From positions 46,485,346 to 46,549,345 of the forward strand of contig NC_087064.1 of the NCBI RefSeq assembly GCF_963678635.1: DNA of 64,000 nucleotides, given 5' to 3'. The notes below the pieces were generated by a model. It had not been told where the DNA came from and did not search any database. It saw only the letters and a list, made by a program, of their open reading frames with translations. A program made the position numbers and the translations under genes. This document shows positions 1-10,174 of the stretch, one piece after another (within the stretch, counting starts at the first letter, position 1; each line of letters starts with the position of its first letter). The DNA comes from Symsagittifera roscoffensis. Taxonomy: Eukaryota > Xenacoelomorpha > Acoela > Convolutidae.

Positions 1-743
1 TTGATCGGAATGTCTGGAGACTACAAAACCACACTTATCAACCTGGGAACTTATCCTCTTTCCTTCCATCATGAAATAACCAACTTTCATTCTTCCAAAA
101 GATTTCCCATGGAAATCACTTTCTGGTGTCATCTGATTTTGTTGAGTTGAAAAATTCCAACTGGAGAAGACATTCCATTTTCTTGGTATGAAAATACTGC
201 TGTGCATTCTGTCGCTCTTACTCTCTTAGGTTTGAACAAAAATGATTGATACTGTTCTTATTTGCGCCTTTCTTTAATATGTATTTCTAAATTCCCCACG
301 AGGTTAATTAAGGATTTCTCTCTCTCTATCTCTCTCTCTTTACTCTGTCGAGTTATGGGCGGGTTGGTGGAATGCACTTAGATTGAATAAAAACAGAAAA
401 CGAATCAATTGTGAAATTAATGGGAAAGTTTTAAATTTCAGAGGGTGATAAGTTGTTTTGATCACCGAAATGATCCTTTCTGTCCTTCATGATTTCACCC
501 AATCACACAAATAAAGTCAAAAAAAGAGTGTTTTGTTTCCTACTAACTCCGTAAATGAAACTCAACCCGTTGCTTTCTCTGAATCGCCGTTTCGTTATGA
601 TACTTTTTCTACGATATTAAATATTGGTGATCAGGCTCTACAATATGCTCATTTGTAGGAAAAGTTCAGCTGGGAATTTTTTTCATTGCGATTATGTGAA
701 TGCAAGCCTCGTCTGATTGTATCTGAAGACGTAAGAGACAGAC
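1..743. other. Left flank, no gene seen
   Basis: AT-rich DNA outside the first LTR. A short CT microsatellite lies at about 317-340. I see no convincing ORF, RNA gene or transposon end here. Confidence 0.5.
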
Positions 744-1122
744 TGAGTTATGACCTATTGGATATACTCATAGAGTAATTTCAGATAAGGTACACCGTCT
801 GCTCTTATTTTCGGCCGGATAGATTCGTGCAACTTCTTAGTCTAATACCAATCTTAATCTTTTTCTTATATCTCCTAGTCTCAATAGATCTAGTGTATAT
901 TGGTTTATGCAAGTTAGCTCTTGGAGTTTATCCAGAAGGAGAACAACTGTATTCAAAGTTTTATTCAAATTGTTCTGGTGCTGAAACTACAAGTAGTTTC
1001 AGCACTTACAAATAAGTGTCAATGTTAGAGATGGAATATGATTGGTTAGTTATAAATATTTTATAGTGATAATCCATCATTAATTTAATTGGTATATAAA
1101 GACTAGATTTGAACTGGTTCCA
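744..1122 (-). repeat. LTR (3' LTR of the left element)
   Basis: Direct repeat shared with 11837-12226 and 59899-60308. Read on the minus strand it starts TGGAACC and ends AACTCA. On that strand it contains, in order, a TATA-like TATAAAAT (1065-1058), a 13-bp hairpin (1005-978) and an AATAAA poly(A) signal (965-960). This is the order expected for U3 promoter followed by R. The copies are visibly diverged, so the insertion is not recent. Confidence 0.85.
978..1005 (-). promoter_or_regulatory. Conserved LTR hairpin (LTR 1)
   Basis: A perfect 13-bp inverted repeat, GTGCTGAAACTAC then AA then GTAGTTTCAGCAC. On the sense strand it ends 12 nt before the AATAAA signal, like the poly(A) hairpin of retroviral R regions. 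The function is inferred; the pairing is seen directly. Confidence 0.75.
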
Positions 1123-1734
1123 TTCATCCGTTTTTAATTGTTTAATGTAGTGAAGGACGGGTGATGTAGTTTCTTTTTGAAGTTGCGAGCATTGACTTCT
1201 TGGGGAGAGGAGAAGTGTGGTTGTTTGTGTTAGACGGAGGAAGATTGTTTTGTTCGTGTTGCAAGATGGGTGTCCTTGATCGTGGTAGTCTTGGGTGATT
1301 GTGTCTAGACTTCTGATCGATGCAATAATGTATCGATTTCGTTAAGTTTAGACCGACAATTTATGCAGGGTGAAGTTTGACTTTTCCGTGTGAAATGCCA
1401 AGTGGCTAGGATCGGTACTTGTAGTCAAAATCGAGATGACCATTGGTATGCTTCAATGGTTTTCATTTGCTGCGATGTTGAGTCCATACTTTAAATCTTT
1501 TGAGGGTTGTTGGAATGTAGTTTGGTTGTCATCTTCTTTGCTGCTCGTTCCTTGGGCTCTAAGAAATCTTTACGTGCTGCATTTATGGTTTACATTAATA
1601 ATTTTTTTTGTTATTTAAGTTTACTTATGAATTGTTATTAGTTGTTGCCGCAAAAGCGTTTTACTTTAGCTTGGTTATTTTTTAACAGTCGCTCACACTA
1701 GAGCAACTCTCGGCAAAAGTAGAGTGTGGGCCAC

Positions 1735-1820
1735 AAAGCGTGGTTGTAGCACGATTGGTTAAGTCGGCTGTAGAACATGCTCAGGACGTCCCTCTGGTTG
1801 GTGAGGCCAGGAGTGGGGTA
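1735..1820 (+). other. tRNA-like A-box sequence in the 3' region (left copy)
   Basis: The segment contains TAGCACGATTGGTTAAGTCG, resembling a pol III A box and D-arm, and continues as CATGCTCAGGACGTCC. The second copy (60970-61060) has TAGCGCGGTGGGTAAGGC at the same place, closer to a tRNA. No convincing B box (GGTTCGANNCC) follows, so I do not call a tRNA gene. It could be a decayed tRNA-derived SINE head captured by the ancestor of both copies. Confidence 0.35.
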
Positions 1821-2139
1821 TAATTTTATGGTCTCTTTGTGCAGAGTCCCTTTATTTATTCAATTTTTTGTTACATTTTCATGTTTTTCTCTTTTTTGTT
1901 TTGGTTGTGTCCGTTTCTCAAAAAAAGAAACTTTTAGTATGGGTTTGTCTGTCGACTTTTTTATGCTTCATTTTGTTGTTGTGAAGCTTGAAAGTGGTTT
2001 TTTAAAAAAGTTATCCAGTTTTCAATCTGGTTTTAATCTGGTTTGGGTACCGTGGGATTTTTTTTTGTTGTCATGCTATTGGTTTGTGGTTTTACGACGT
2101 TAGTAAGGTGTGTTGTTTATTTCAAGTTAATATATAATT

Positions 2140-2163
2140 CCTTCCAACCGGGTTGAAGGAAGG
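2140..2163. other. Covarying hairpin in the 3' region (left copy)
   Basis: Outer arms CCTTCC and GGAAGG enclose AACCGGGTT. In the second copy (about 61384-61408) the outer arms read CTTTCC and GGAAAG: an extra T on one side is matched by an extra A on the other, so pairing is kept. Confidence 0.5.
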
Positions 2164-2683
2164 TTTGAAACGTGTGAAAACTAGTTAGAGTTGTTATCAG
2201 TGAAAGTTGAAAATTAAAATTCAATACTTAAACTATTCTTCGTGGGCGAGCTGTGCAATTGTGGAAAGAGAGTTTGATTTATGGGCGAGTGAATGATTTC
2301 AAATTTATCAAGGAAGCGTCCTGGAAAAGATTTGTACTCTTTTATTTTATTTACATTTTTTAATGAATTTACTACAATGAAATATTAATTTTACTGCTTT
2401 TGGAGTTTTTAAGTTTATGAAATTACTGCTGTGTAGAGTGAAAATTTACTGCTTTACAAGATTACTTATGAAATTACTGCTATTTAAACATGAATTTAAC
2501 TGCTTTTGATTACATACTGCAATTGTTAAATTGAATTTGAAAGTTTATAGAAAAGAGTTTACATTTTTTATATATTTTTATTTGTTTTAGATGATTGAGT
2601 GGTGAAATCTAAAAAAGAAAGGTGAAACATTTGTAAAGAACGGTTAATTGTGTTTAAAATTCATTACTTGAAATACTTAATTA

Positions 2684-2692
2684 AACTTACTA
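2684..2692 (-). promoter_or_regulatory. Splice donor after ORF2 (left copy)
   Basis: On the minus strand the sequence reads A|GTAAGTTTAA at 2690-2689, just past the end of the decayed ORF2. The second copy has G|GTAAGTATA at the same place, four bases after the ORF2 stop. Donor activity is inferred from consensus match and conservation. Confidence 0.5.
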
Positions 2693-2699
2693 AGGTTCA

Positions 2700-4426
2700 T
2701 CGTAAGAAAAAAGTTCGTTTGGGAAGACCTTGTGAATTGTGTCCGATGATGTTAGGAGTTTAGCAAGCAAGCGTATGACGTATTTAGTTTGTAGGAGAGG
2801 CCATAGAAGCTCAAACGCTTTGATGATCTTGTGCTCTTCCTTACTTAGCTACAATTCATGTGGTGTGTTTTGAATTAGGTTATAAAGCTTATGGTTATAT
2901 TTAGTGTTGTGAATATATTTTAGGATTGGGATTTCGACGGGCTGTATATATTCGTGAGGGACAATTAGTGGGCGAGATTCATCAACGTTGAAAGTTCTGA
3001 TTAGTGGGCAGAACATATAAAGTTGTCCTATTGGGTCGTAATTTCGGATGATGCCTTGCGTATTAGTGTCTTTTATACAGTATGTGAAATTTAGGAAGAT
3101 TGATGAAGTATGTTTAGAGTTAATAAATGTGAATCGATGTTGTGGCTTTCGTGATGATGTTTTAGTTGTATAGTGGTGTTGGATAAAATTCTAATAAGTG
3201 AATGTGTGAGTTTGTTTTGTGCTTAATATTATTTGATGTGAGCAGTTGAAGTCACGTTCTTTTGGTGTTAGAAAATTTTAAGTTAGTGAGAAATGATTAA
3301 ATTTATTAAAACAAGAATCGTAGGCTTTGGTGTCGCAAATTGCTGTGGATAAAACATTATCATATTTTTTTCATGCAGTTAATGACATTTACATTTTGAG
3401 ATTATATGAAAAAAAATTTCAGTTAGTCGGGGATTAGTATTTGTTTCGTCTTCTAAATATGTATCTTCAATATAACGTGCAATGGTGTGATCATAGTGGT
3501 TAATTGAGAATCGGTTTGCTTTTTTTTTGCAACAAACCTATTTAGTGTTTGGGTTAGTTCGATGGTTGTGAATTGCTTTTCATGAAGTGCTGTGGTTAGG
3601 TGATGCAGTCGAGTTTGACATAACTCATTGTCTTCTTGATTATTAGATGATGGAAATGATAATGGGTTAGTGAAATGGTAATATGAAGTCCATGAAAGTG
3701 TGGGAAACAGGGCATGTTCGTCAACGCAAGTTCGTTGATCGTGGTCATTAATTTGTTAGTAAGTGTTTTGTGGGAAGAATGGTAAGCATATTTGTAGAAA
3801 TTTTTTTGTGTTAGCGTGGAGTTGGTGAACGGAAAACATTCGAGGATGTCGGGGGTTGGGAAGCATTGGGGTACTAGGATGATTCCGTTTAAATACTCGG
3901 TGGGCTCGGGTTTCTTCAATTGTGAATGCTGGGTTGGAGAATTCGTAGGATGTAATGGATTGCGATAAGTAATGAGTTGTTAGTGTGTTAGGGCTTCGAA
4001 GCTGTTGTTGTAAGGTGAAGAAATTATCAAGCTCGTTTTCTAGTTCTTGATTTACGAGGCTAGGGGAGTCGGGTTGGTCACTGGTCATTGGAGAGAGAGA
4101 ATTGGGATTTTCTCAGTGTAGAAAGAAGGGGCTGGAGACGGTTTGTCGGGAGTTGGGATGTGGAGTGGACGGAAGGGGGGTTGGGCTCGGAATTTTGGAA
4201 TTCATCTGGAGTTTCAATATCATAATTGTTAAATGGTGGTATAATGGTATGAAAAACTGTATGTGTTGAACTATCATCAGAATCCATGCGTGGTGAATTA
4301 TAAGTTTATGATGGTATGGGAGAGGGAGTGAGATCAGAGATTGATATGTTAGGAGAGTGACCTTAGAGATTGGATGGGTAAGAAAGGGAACGCTTGAGGG
4401 ATCCAATCTGGCGGCTCATCATGGGC
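2700..4426 (-). pseudogene. Decayed copy of the 604-codon ORF2
   Basis: This is the frameshifted, stop-interrupted counterpart of the intact ORF at 61904-63718. Matching pieces in order are: the start AHDEP..WIP from the shared TTTTTAGCCCA junction at 4427; a block with IETPDEF..SEP (around 4200); a block with ELDNF.TLQQQ and VFKRN.P (3756-4088); a block with NTK.FL....PFFPQ.T; and a C-terminal EIPIL..IHNT (around 2930). Pieces lie in at least three frames. The protein is Ser/Pro/Thr-rich in its first third and matches no family I recognise. In the sense direction it follows the env-like region and ORF1 and precedes the 3' non-coding region. Confidence 0.75.
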
Positions 4427-4823
4427 TAAAAAGTTGGTTGTTCTGAGAACGGAAATTAGTGGTATGTGGCTGTTCTATGGTTTGATCATATGTATCTTCT
4501 ATATTCGGTTGATGAGCTACTATATGAGTAACTGGACTTTGTGGGTAGCTATGACTTGTTGCGATGTGCTCTAATACTGTTGTATTTCTATAGTTTCGTG
4601 GTACTAAAGATAACGGATGCTTACTAACTAAATTGTGTAATTGTGGTGCAGTAGGGGTTGTATTTCTCTTGTTTTGTGAATTATCATATGCATTTGGTGT
4701 GGTTGATAGTTTTTTGTTGTTTTCACTTATTTGAGCGTCTAGAAGAATTTTGTTAATTGAGGTCGAAAAAATTTCAAAAAAAGTTTGCGAATAATTGCGT
4801 GCTCCACTTGCTTGTTTGTTTAG
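4419..4823 (-). CDS. ORF1 of the element, overlapping ORF2 (left copy)
   Basis: An open frame of 134 codons without an ATG near its start, so it is probably entered by splicing or frameshift. It matches the partial frame at 63708-64000 in the second copy: shared blocks are TPTAPQL, HPLSLVPRN, a short HI..H region, TY.Q.IEQPHTT and SQNN..FSP just before the stop. Composition is rich in Asn, Thr, Pro and Gln, suggesting a disordered protein. Its last codons overlap the start of ORF2 by eight bases with ORF2 one base forward. The product is unrecognised. Conservation of the frame between two diverged copies is the main sign that it is real. Confidence 0.6.
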   Translation of the reverse strand, partial: LNKQASGARNYSQTFFEIFSTSINKILLDAQISENNKKLSTTPNAYDNSQNKRNTTPTAPQLHNLVSKHPLSLVPRNYRNTTVLEHIATSHSYPQSPVTHIVAHQPNIEDTYDQTIEQPHTTNFRSQNNQLFSP

Positions 4824-5015
4824 TTATGTGTGTATTGCGCATTTGTTATAGGTTTCTTTCAATATTGAGAAGAGAAATCCAAAAAAAACATTGCGTATAA
4901 TATAGTCAACCTTTCTAAGATGTAGAAGGGCCATCCTAGAAAGGCGAGAAGTTTGTTCTTGAAATTTACAAAACTAAAAGTATTGATAGGTGAAATATCT
5001 TGTGGATGGTTTTTT

Positions 5016-7029
5016 TTACCGCTTAAATAGATGTAATCTTTTATATCTTAAAAATATCCACTGTAGTCTTGTAAATAGATATCTGAAAATCGGCGGTTTC
5101 TGCAAGTTCTGATCAATGGATTGTCTTTGTATTGTTTCCATTTTTGTAAGGAATTCTTGAAACTGTAGTGTGCGAATATTATGTTGTATATCGGATCTAG
5201 AAAATTTACCTATTGATTGTAAATTTATATTTGGATTCCTAGCAATAGCTCTGATACTTTCTGGTAAAAATTTCTTTAATGGTGGCATAAGTGTTGGGTA
5301 TGGTGTGAGAAGATAATATTTATCTTCATCTGGATTTAGCTGTACAACATTGTGGCTTTTTTCAGATCCACATAAGACGGCTGTATGCCAAAAGCATGTT
5401 CGTCTTGAAAGTGTGTCAACAAAATGTACTTTACTTTTGTAGAATCTAGGGATTCTTTTGTAATATCTTTTATCTTCAAAAACATATAATGGTGATATAT
5501 TTTTTGTACATATGTAATACCATAACATATTTTCTTCATAATTTAGAAATTTTGATCTGTTTCCTGATACTAAATAACCTGCATAAGTTATTTTTAATAC
5601 TGCAAGTGCAAGTGATTGTAAAATTTGTGTTCGTTCAAGTTCACATAAGTGATGAAGCGTTTCTAGTTCTGATAGTGACATCTCTGGAAAAATTCTGCTT
5701 CAAAAGTCCAATTTCATGTCTAAGTGAAGATCATAGTGAATTGCACCAAATTAGGTATTCTTTATGAGTGATACTTCTTGTAAACGTGTGCTGATTTTGT
5801 CTTGTGGGCGAAGTTTTCCACCAGTATATCCTGTGTTTTTCCGAAATGTTACTGAGATATATTTTTTTCGTCGTTTTTTTTTGTGATACGTTGGATATAG
5901 GTTACTTAGAAATTTTCCTGTTTTCATGTTGAAACCTTTATTCGTATTCGACAAGAATTTCTGAGTTTTGTGTTTTATAAAGTGGAGTTTTATATTTGCC
6001 AGCGAGTTCTGTCTCGGAGTAGACTTGAAAACGTGTCAGTTTATTTTCTATTTCATCGATATTGTTATAACGTTTTCTGTTTTGTCAGATTTTATCAGGG
6101 TTCACTTTATCATAAGCGATTGAGTCAAGAAGTATTTTGAATGAAGTTTTTATCATTCTTGCGTGTATTCTTGCAACTAGAAATGTTGTACATGTGTCTT
6201 CGGGAAAACAAACAAAAGTTACTTGGGTTCTTGTTGTTGGATCGCAATTACCTTGGTGAATTTTGTAAGATAATAGTACTTTTTGATAAATTATGGTGTT
6301 ATCTTTTAAATCTCGTGTTAGTTGTAGTTTTTCTAATTGGGTTTTCTAATCAAAAAACACTGTTTTTTGATATCCTTTGTTTTTTTTGTATCGGCTTTGC
6401 AATTAGAAGGTGTGCTTATTCCAATATGTGGAATCCAATTTATATCCTGGAGAACATAAGTTAATTGTCCATGTGCGCCGTGGAACATGTATTTATTGTC
6501 TAACTTTATATGGCCTCGGTATCTTTCAAGTTCTGCTTGGTGTGCAGAGTCTGGAAAAAATTGAAAATTCATCAACTTTCGGTTTGTGCCTTTCTTTGTA
6601 GTTAATCTAAATAGTTGAAGCTCGTTTTTACAATCTTCAAGGTAGAGATGTAAAAATCCTTCTCAATTGCTTTCATAGAAAGATTCGTGATCGAGTTTGG
6701 CTTTGTTTCCATTTTAGACTTCGGAACACTGTACTTTTTTCTCTGAGAATGTTGCTGTGAATTGCATCCTGTTAAGGTTGTAGCTCGGGCTTTTGAGTCA
6801 AGTTTCGCTATTATATTTTTGTTTCTTTTTCTTGTGGTTCAGGTTCACATTGAGTTACTTGATTTATGGCACATTTATGTTGTGTTTTTTGTTCATTTTC
6901 TCCACAATCATAGTGTGTGACTAATGAATCTTGGGGTCCTATTCAAGGGGAAGTGTTTTTATGATTTGTTGGTTCTAAAAAAATAAGAGGAGGGTGGTTT
7001 TGGAGGAAAAAAATTATTAAAAGATGCAT
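5016..7029 (-). pseudogene. Decayed candidate env-like glycoprotein
   Basis: Reading on the minus strand from 7029, a hydrophobic N-terminal segment (MHLLIIFFL) is followed by YDCGENEQ and a second Cys (TQCEPEP), like the start of a secreted viral-type glycoprotein. Further blocks follow in other frames: FFPDSAHQAELERY and a C..DTK region (about 6340-6580), CFPEDTC (about 6210), then 5016-5954, where one frame is broken by stops at 5751-5753 and near 5696. The longest piece (5016-5681, 221 codons) has regularly placed Cys, Trp and Tyr residues and no predicted membrane anchor. A good acceptor, TTTTTCCAG, lies just before its ATG (5683). Spacing recalls mononegavirus- or chuvirus-type glycoproteins captured by some LTR elements, but this is pattern memory, not a search result. 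No transmembrane anchor or cleavage site was seen. Confidence 0.4.
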
Positions 7030-7174
7030 GTGTAGGATAATCCCGAATATGGTTATAGAATGTGATGTATCCAAGTGTCTTTTTGTAAATCTATCGTATT
7101 TATAAATAATTTCTGTTATGATAATTGGGGGAGGTAGTGGTTGAGCTGTTATTCTTGGTGGAGCTAGCAGGGTG
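6326..7174 (-). repeat. 845-bp internal duplication, copy 1
   Basis: This block is nearly identical to 8531-9374 in direct orientation. It covers the first part of the env-like region. In this copy a CGA codon of the env-like N-terminal frame has become TGA (6945-6943); the other copy keeps CGA. A different ORF ends a few bases from its sense-strand start (TGA at 7178-7180). Confidence 0.9.
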
Positions 7175-7177
7175 GTG

Positions 7178-8178
7178 TCATAATTTATTTACTTTTACTG
7201 TTACTTCAAGTTTAAGAGTTAAATTGTCTTGTGTAAGGATTTGTATGTTGTGTTCCTGTGTGTCTTTGTGAATATCGTGTCTGTTTTGTAATATGTTGCG
7301 TGCCCAATTATGTAATCTGTTGCTATCAAGATGTTTACCAAATAAGGAAGGGGATGCTACAAATCTATTCCAGTCTGAAAGTAGAGGTATTTTATTGGTT
7401 GAATGTTCTTTATATCTATCGTCTAAGTTTGTAGGGAAATTTAGAGGAATTGTTGTTGTTGGGGTTTGACTTATTGTTGAAGGAGTTGAAGGTAGTGATA
7501 AGGTCTCTGGTAATTATAAAGATGTAACCAATGAGATTTCTATAGGGTCGTTTACCAAGTTTGGTTCACCTTGAGTGAAAGCTTGTGTCATCCAATATGG
7601 GAGGCGTTGCGTTGAAGTTAGGGAGTTAAAGGGATTTTCACGAATTTGTCGGATGTGGGGGTTTTTCCTAAGTAATCCGATGGTATGATCGGAGTGTTTT
7701 GTTTTGAGGTAGGTTGTAAGGGTGGAGGTTTTTTTTTTACTTGTATTACTGGAAAGATCAAAATGTTTTGGGGTTGGTGGTGAGGGTATATTAAAATGAA
7801 CTCTGGGAGTTATAAATTTTCTTTTACGCCTTGGATGTATGATTTGTATATCTATTGTAGATGTTTGGTTTTGGTTTTGACTAGGGTGTTGAGTTCTATT
7901 AAGTTCTTGTTGGAGAGAAGGGTATATATTATATATTGGTTTGTATTGTGATTCGCTTAGAGGTGCGTGGCGAACTACGGGCATCAAAGTTTCTGATAAT
8001 AAGGCGTGTCTTTCTTCAAATGTATGTGAGTTTTCTTGAAATTAAATTCTTGTTGATGATTGTGGGTAATTTGTCTGAATGAATGATGGTGTTCTTGGAG
8101 ATTCCAGGGGTGTCGTAGTCTGTGGGTACTGTTGTGTTGGTTGTTGATTAGCAATTTTGATTTTTCTTTTAAAAATGT
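7178..8178 (-). pseudogene. ORF-B, Pro/Gln-rich protein with two in-frame stops
   Basis: One reading frame runs from about 8178 to the TGA at 7178, broken only by two TAA codons (near 8040 and 7511), so it is a recently damaged gene of about 330 codons. The start is rich in Gln, Thr and Pro (NQQPTQQYPQTTTP); the middle holds a basic patch (HPRRKRKF) and Lys/Ser/Thr-rich runs; the end (LLSDWNRFVASPSLFG, LHNWARNIL) looks folded and helical. The composition would suit a structural, gag-like protein, but no zinc knuckle or known gag motif is seen. It sits between the two duplicated env segments. Function unknown. Confidence 0.5.
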
Positions 8179-8530
8179 TTACTTATGAAGAAAAATTATG
8201 TTGATTATAAGATTATTCTATGAAATTGATTAAAAATATTGTTGCTAGTGCAAAAATTATTATTGAATTTTTTATATATTTGCATATCGTTAAATTTAGG
8301 GAGAGTAAAAACGTGAAAAAAATCACCAAAAGAAGAAAAACGTGTTTCTTGCTGAATAGATGTCCTAACATTTAAATAATTATTGAAATATCGTACCTGA
8401 GGAGGTGGTCAAGAGCTTTTGCGAAATTTACAAAAAAACTGCAAAAAATAATGAAGAGAAAGAAAAATATTTCGACGATGTCTATAATAAAAAAATATAC
8501 TGATTTGAAAAAAGATTGATGGAGTGAAAA
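8179..8530. other. AT-rich spacer inside the element
   Basis: Very AT-rich stretch between ORF-B and the second duplicated block. No supported gene; the minus-strand frame at 8372-8563 is low-complexity Phe/Ile and not conserved in the other duplicated block. Confidence 0.5.
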
Positions 8531-9374
8531 AAGTTTTATTTGGATTTTCCAATCAAAAAACACTTTTTTTGATATCCTTTGTTTTTTGTATCAGATTTGC
8601 AATTAGAAGGTGTGCTTATTCTAATAAGTGGAATCCATTTTATATCATAGAGAACATAAGTTAATCGTTCATGTGCGCCGTGGAACATGTTTTTGTCGTC
8701 TAACTTTATATGGCCTTGGTATCTTTCAAGTTCTGCTTGGTGTGCAGAGTCTGGAAAAAATTGACAATTCACCAACTTTCGGTTTGTGCCTTTCTTTGTA
8801 GTTAATCTAAATAGTTGAAGCTCGTTTTTACAATCTTCAAGGTAGAGATGTAAAATTCCTTCTCAATTGCTTTCATAGAAAGATTCGTGATCGAGTTTGG
8901 CTTTGTTTCCATTTTAGACTTCGGAACAATGTACTTTTTTCTCTGAGAATGTTGCTGTGAATTGCAGCCTGTTAAGGTTGTAGCTCGGGCTTTTGAGTCA
9001 AGTTTCGCTATTATATTTTTGTTTCTTTTTCTTGTGGTTCAGGTTCACATTGAGTTACTTGATTTATGGCATATTTATGTTGTGTTTTTTGTTCATTTTC
9101 TCCACAATCATAGTGTGTGACTAATGAATCTTGGGGTCCTATTCGAGGGGAAGTGTTTTTATGATTTGTTGGTTCTAAAAAAAGAAGAGGAGGGTGGGTT
9201 TGGAGGAAAAAAATTATTAAAAGATGCATGTGTAGGATAATCCCGAATATGGTTATATAATGTGATGTATCCAAGTGTCTTTTTGTAAATCTATCGTATA
9301 TATAAATAACTTCTGTTGTGATAAATGGGGAGGTAAGGATTGAGCTGTTATTTTTGGTGGAGCTAGCAGGGTGT
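8531..9374 (-). repeat. 845-bp internal duplication, copy 2
   Basis: Direct repeat of 6326-7174. It carries the uninterrupted env-like N-terminal frame (9229-9011) and the FFPDSAHQAELERY block (8775-8536), but not the rest of the env-like region, which exists only downstream of copy 1. Confidence 0.9.
9011..9229 (-). CDS. N-terminal fragment of the env-like protein (duplicated copy)
   Basis: A 72-codon frame starting at an ATG. The first ten residues are strongly hydrophobic and would serve as a signal peptide. Two Cys residues follow in the mature part (YDCGENE and TQCEPEP). The frame then closes; later env-like pieces of this duplicate lie in other frames, so the copy cannot make a full protein. 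The same frame upstream of the ATG is open to 9274 but lacks another ATG. Confidence 0.45.
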   Translation of the reverse strand: MHLLIIFFLQTHPPLLFLEPTNHKNTSPRIGPQDSLVTHYDCGENEQKTQHKYAINQVTQCEPEPQEKETKI

Positions 9375-10174
9375 TACATCAATAGTAAGTGAGTGATTTT
9401 AACGTTGTCTTTCTTGATGAAAATGGTGGTGACTGCTTGACTTGATATATCAGTTAGTGTTTTAATAAATAATGGATGAGACCAATCAGGGTCCCGATTA
9501 TAATCTATTTCATCTGCTAATACAGTTTGATTGTCTGAATTTTGTGGTCGAAAACTTTTTCTTGATAGTGCTATGAGATCAATATTATGGACAAAACAAT
9601 CAATTATAAACCATGCTAGTATCTTTTGCAGATCATGTTTAGCTTTTTGTGAGATTTCGTTACTAGTGAGGTTTCCACTGATTAAATTTAAAAGTTTTGA
9701 GAAAATACAGATTTCTTGTCGTACAGTAGAATGTCGAGATGTTTCAGTTGGTGACTCACAGCGTGTTTCTTGCAATTCTAATATGGATAGATAGCTATAG
9801 ATGATTGAAAAAACATCGTTTGTGAATATTGAATTTGCTCTTTGTGAATTTTGGTGTTGTATATTTTTTATGTAGTCTGTGAAAACTTTGGAGAATTCTA
9901 TATCTATATCGTCTGTATGTATTCGATGTCTAATGTGATTTGATTTTGGTGATGCAATTTCAAATGTAAATATACCGTAGTATGATGTGATATTACATAT
10001 ATCTTTGAGATAGTGGTCAAGGATTTGTCGTTTTATTCTTACTTCAGGAAATTCTTGTTTACAGGGGCAATTTCCTTTTTCAAATAAATTTACAATTAGG
10101 TTGTAACAAAAATGTACTTGTCCTCGGGCGGGGTCATTCTGTGGTTTTATGAAAAATGGGAGTATCGAATCAAG
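9374..10174 (-). CDS. ORF-A, 266-codon unrecognised protein
   Basis: An uninterrupted frame from 10174 to a TAA at 9374. There is no ATG until residue 134 (9775), so translation probably depends on splicing from the upstream exon at 11543-11716. Visible features are a CPC motif near residue 37 (GNCPCKQEF), a predicted helical, Leu/Ile-rich middle, and an acidic patch (HTDDIDIEF). No RT, protease or integrase motif is present. Its stop codon abuts the second copy of the env-like duplication. I do not recognise the family; the corresponding part of the right-hand element lies outside the window. Confidence 0.5.
   Translation of the reverse strand, partial: LDSILPFFIKPQNDPARGQVHFCYNLIVNLFEKGNCPCKQEFPEVRIKRQILDHYLKDICNITSYYGIFTFEIASPKSNHIRHRIHTDDIDIEFSKVFTDYIKNIQHQNSQRANSIFTNDVFSIIYSYLSILELQETRCESPTETSRHSTVRQEICIFSKLLNLISGNLTSNEISQKAKHDLQKILAWFIIDCFVHNIDLIALSRKSFRPQNSDNQTVLADEIDYNRDPDWSHPLFIKTLTDISSQAVTTIFIKKDNVKITHLLLM

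Larger units (their letters stand above)
1123..2690 (-). other. 3' non-coding part of the left element
   Basis: This stretch is alignable with 60309-61899 of the second copy but holds no shared ORF on either strand. Shared islands include a tRNA-like stretch (about 1735-1820), a covarying hairpin (2140-2163) and a series of TTACTGCT motifs (about 2385-2530). The first bases inside the LTR read on the minus strand as a short purine-rich GGATGAA next to the LTR, a weak polypurine-tract candidate (GGATGGG in the second copy). Confidence 0.6.

Noticed and set aside
827-1015. Plus-strand ORF shared by LTR 1 and LTR 2 (883-1015 and 11883-12119)
   Set aside because: It lies inside the LTR, antisense to the element's genes, and is broken in LTR 3. 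Similarity follows from LTR homology, not from protein selection.
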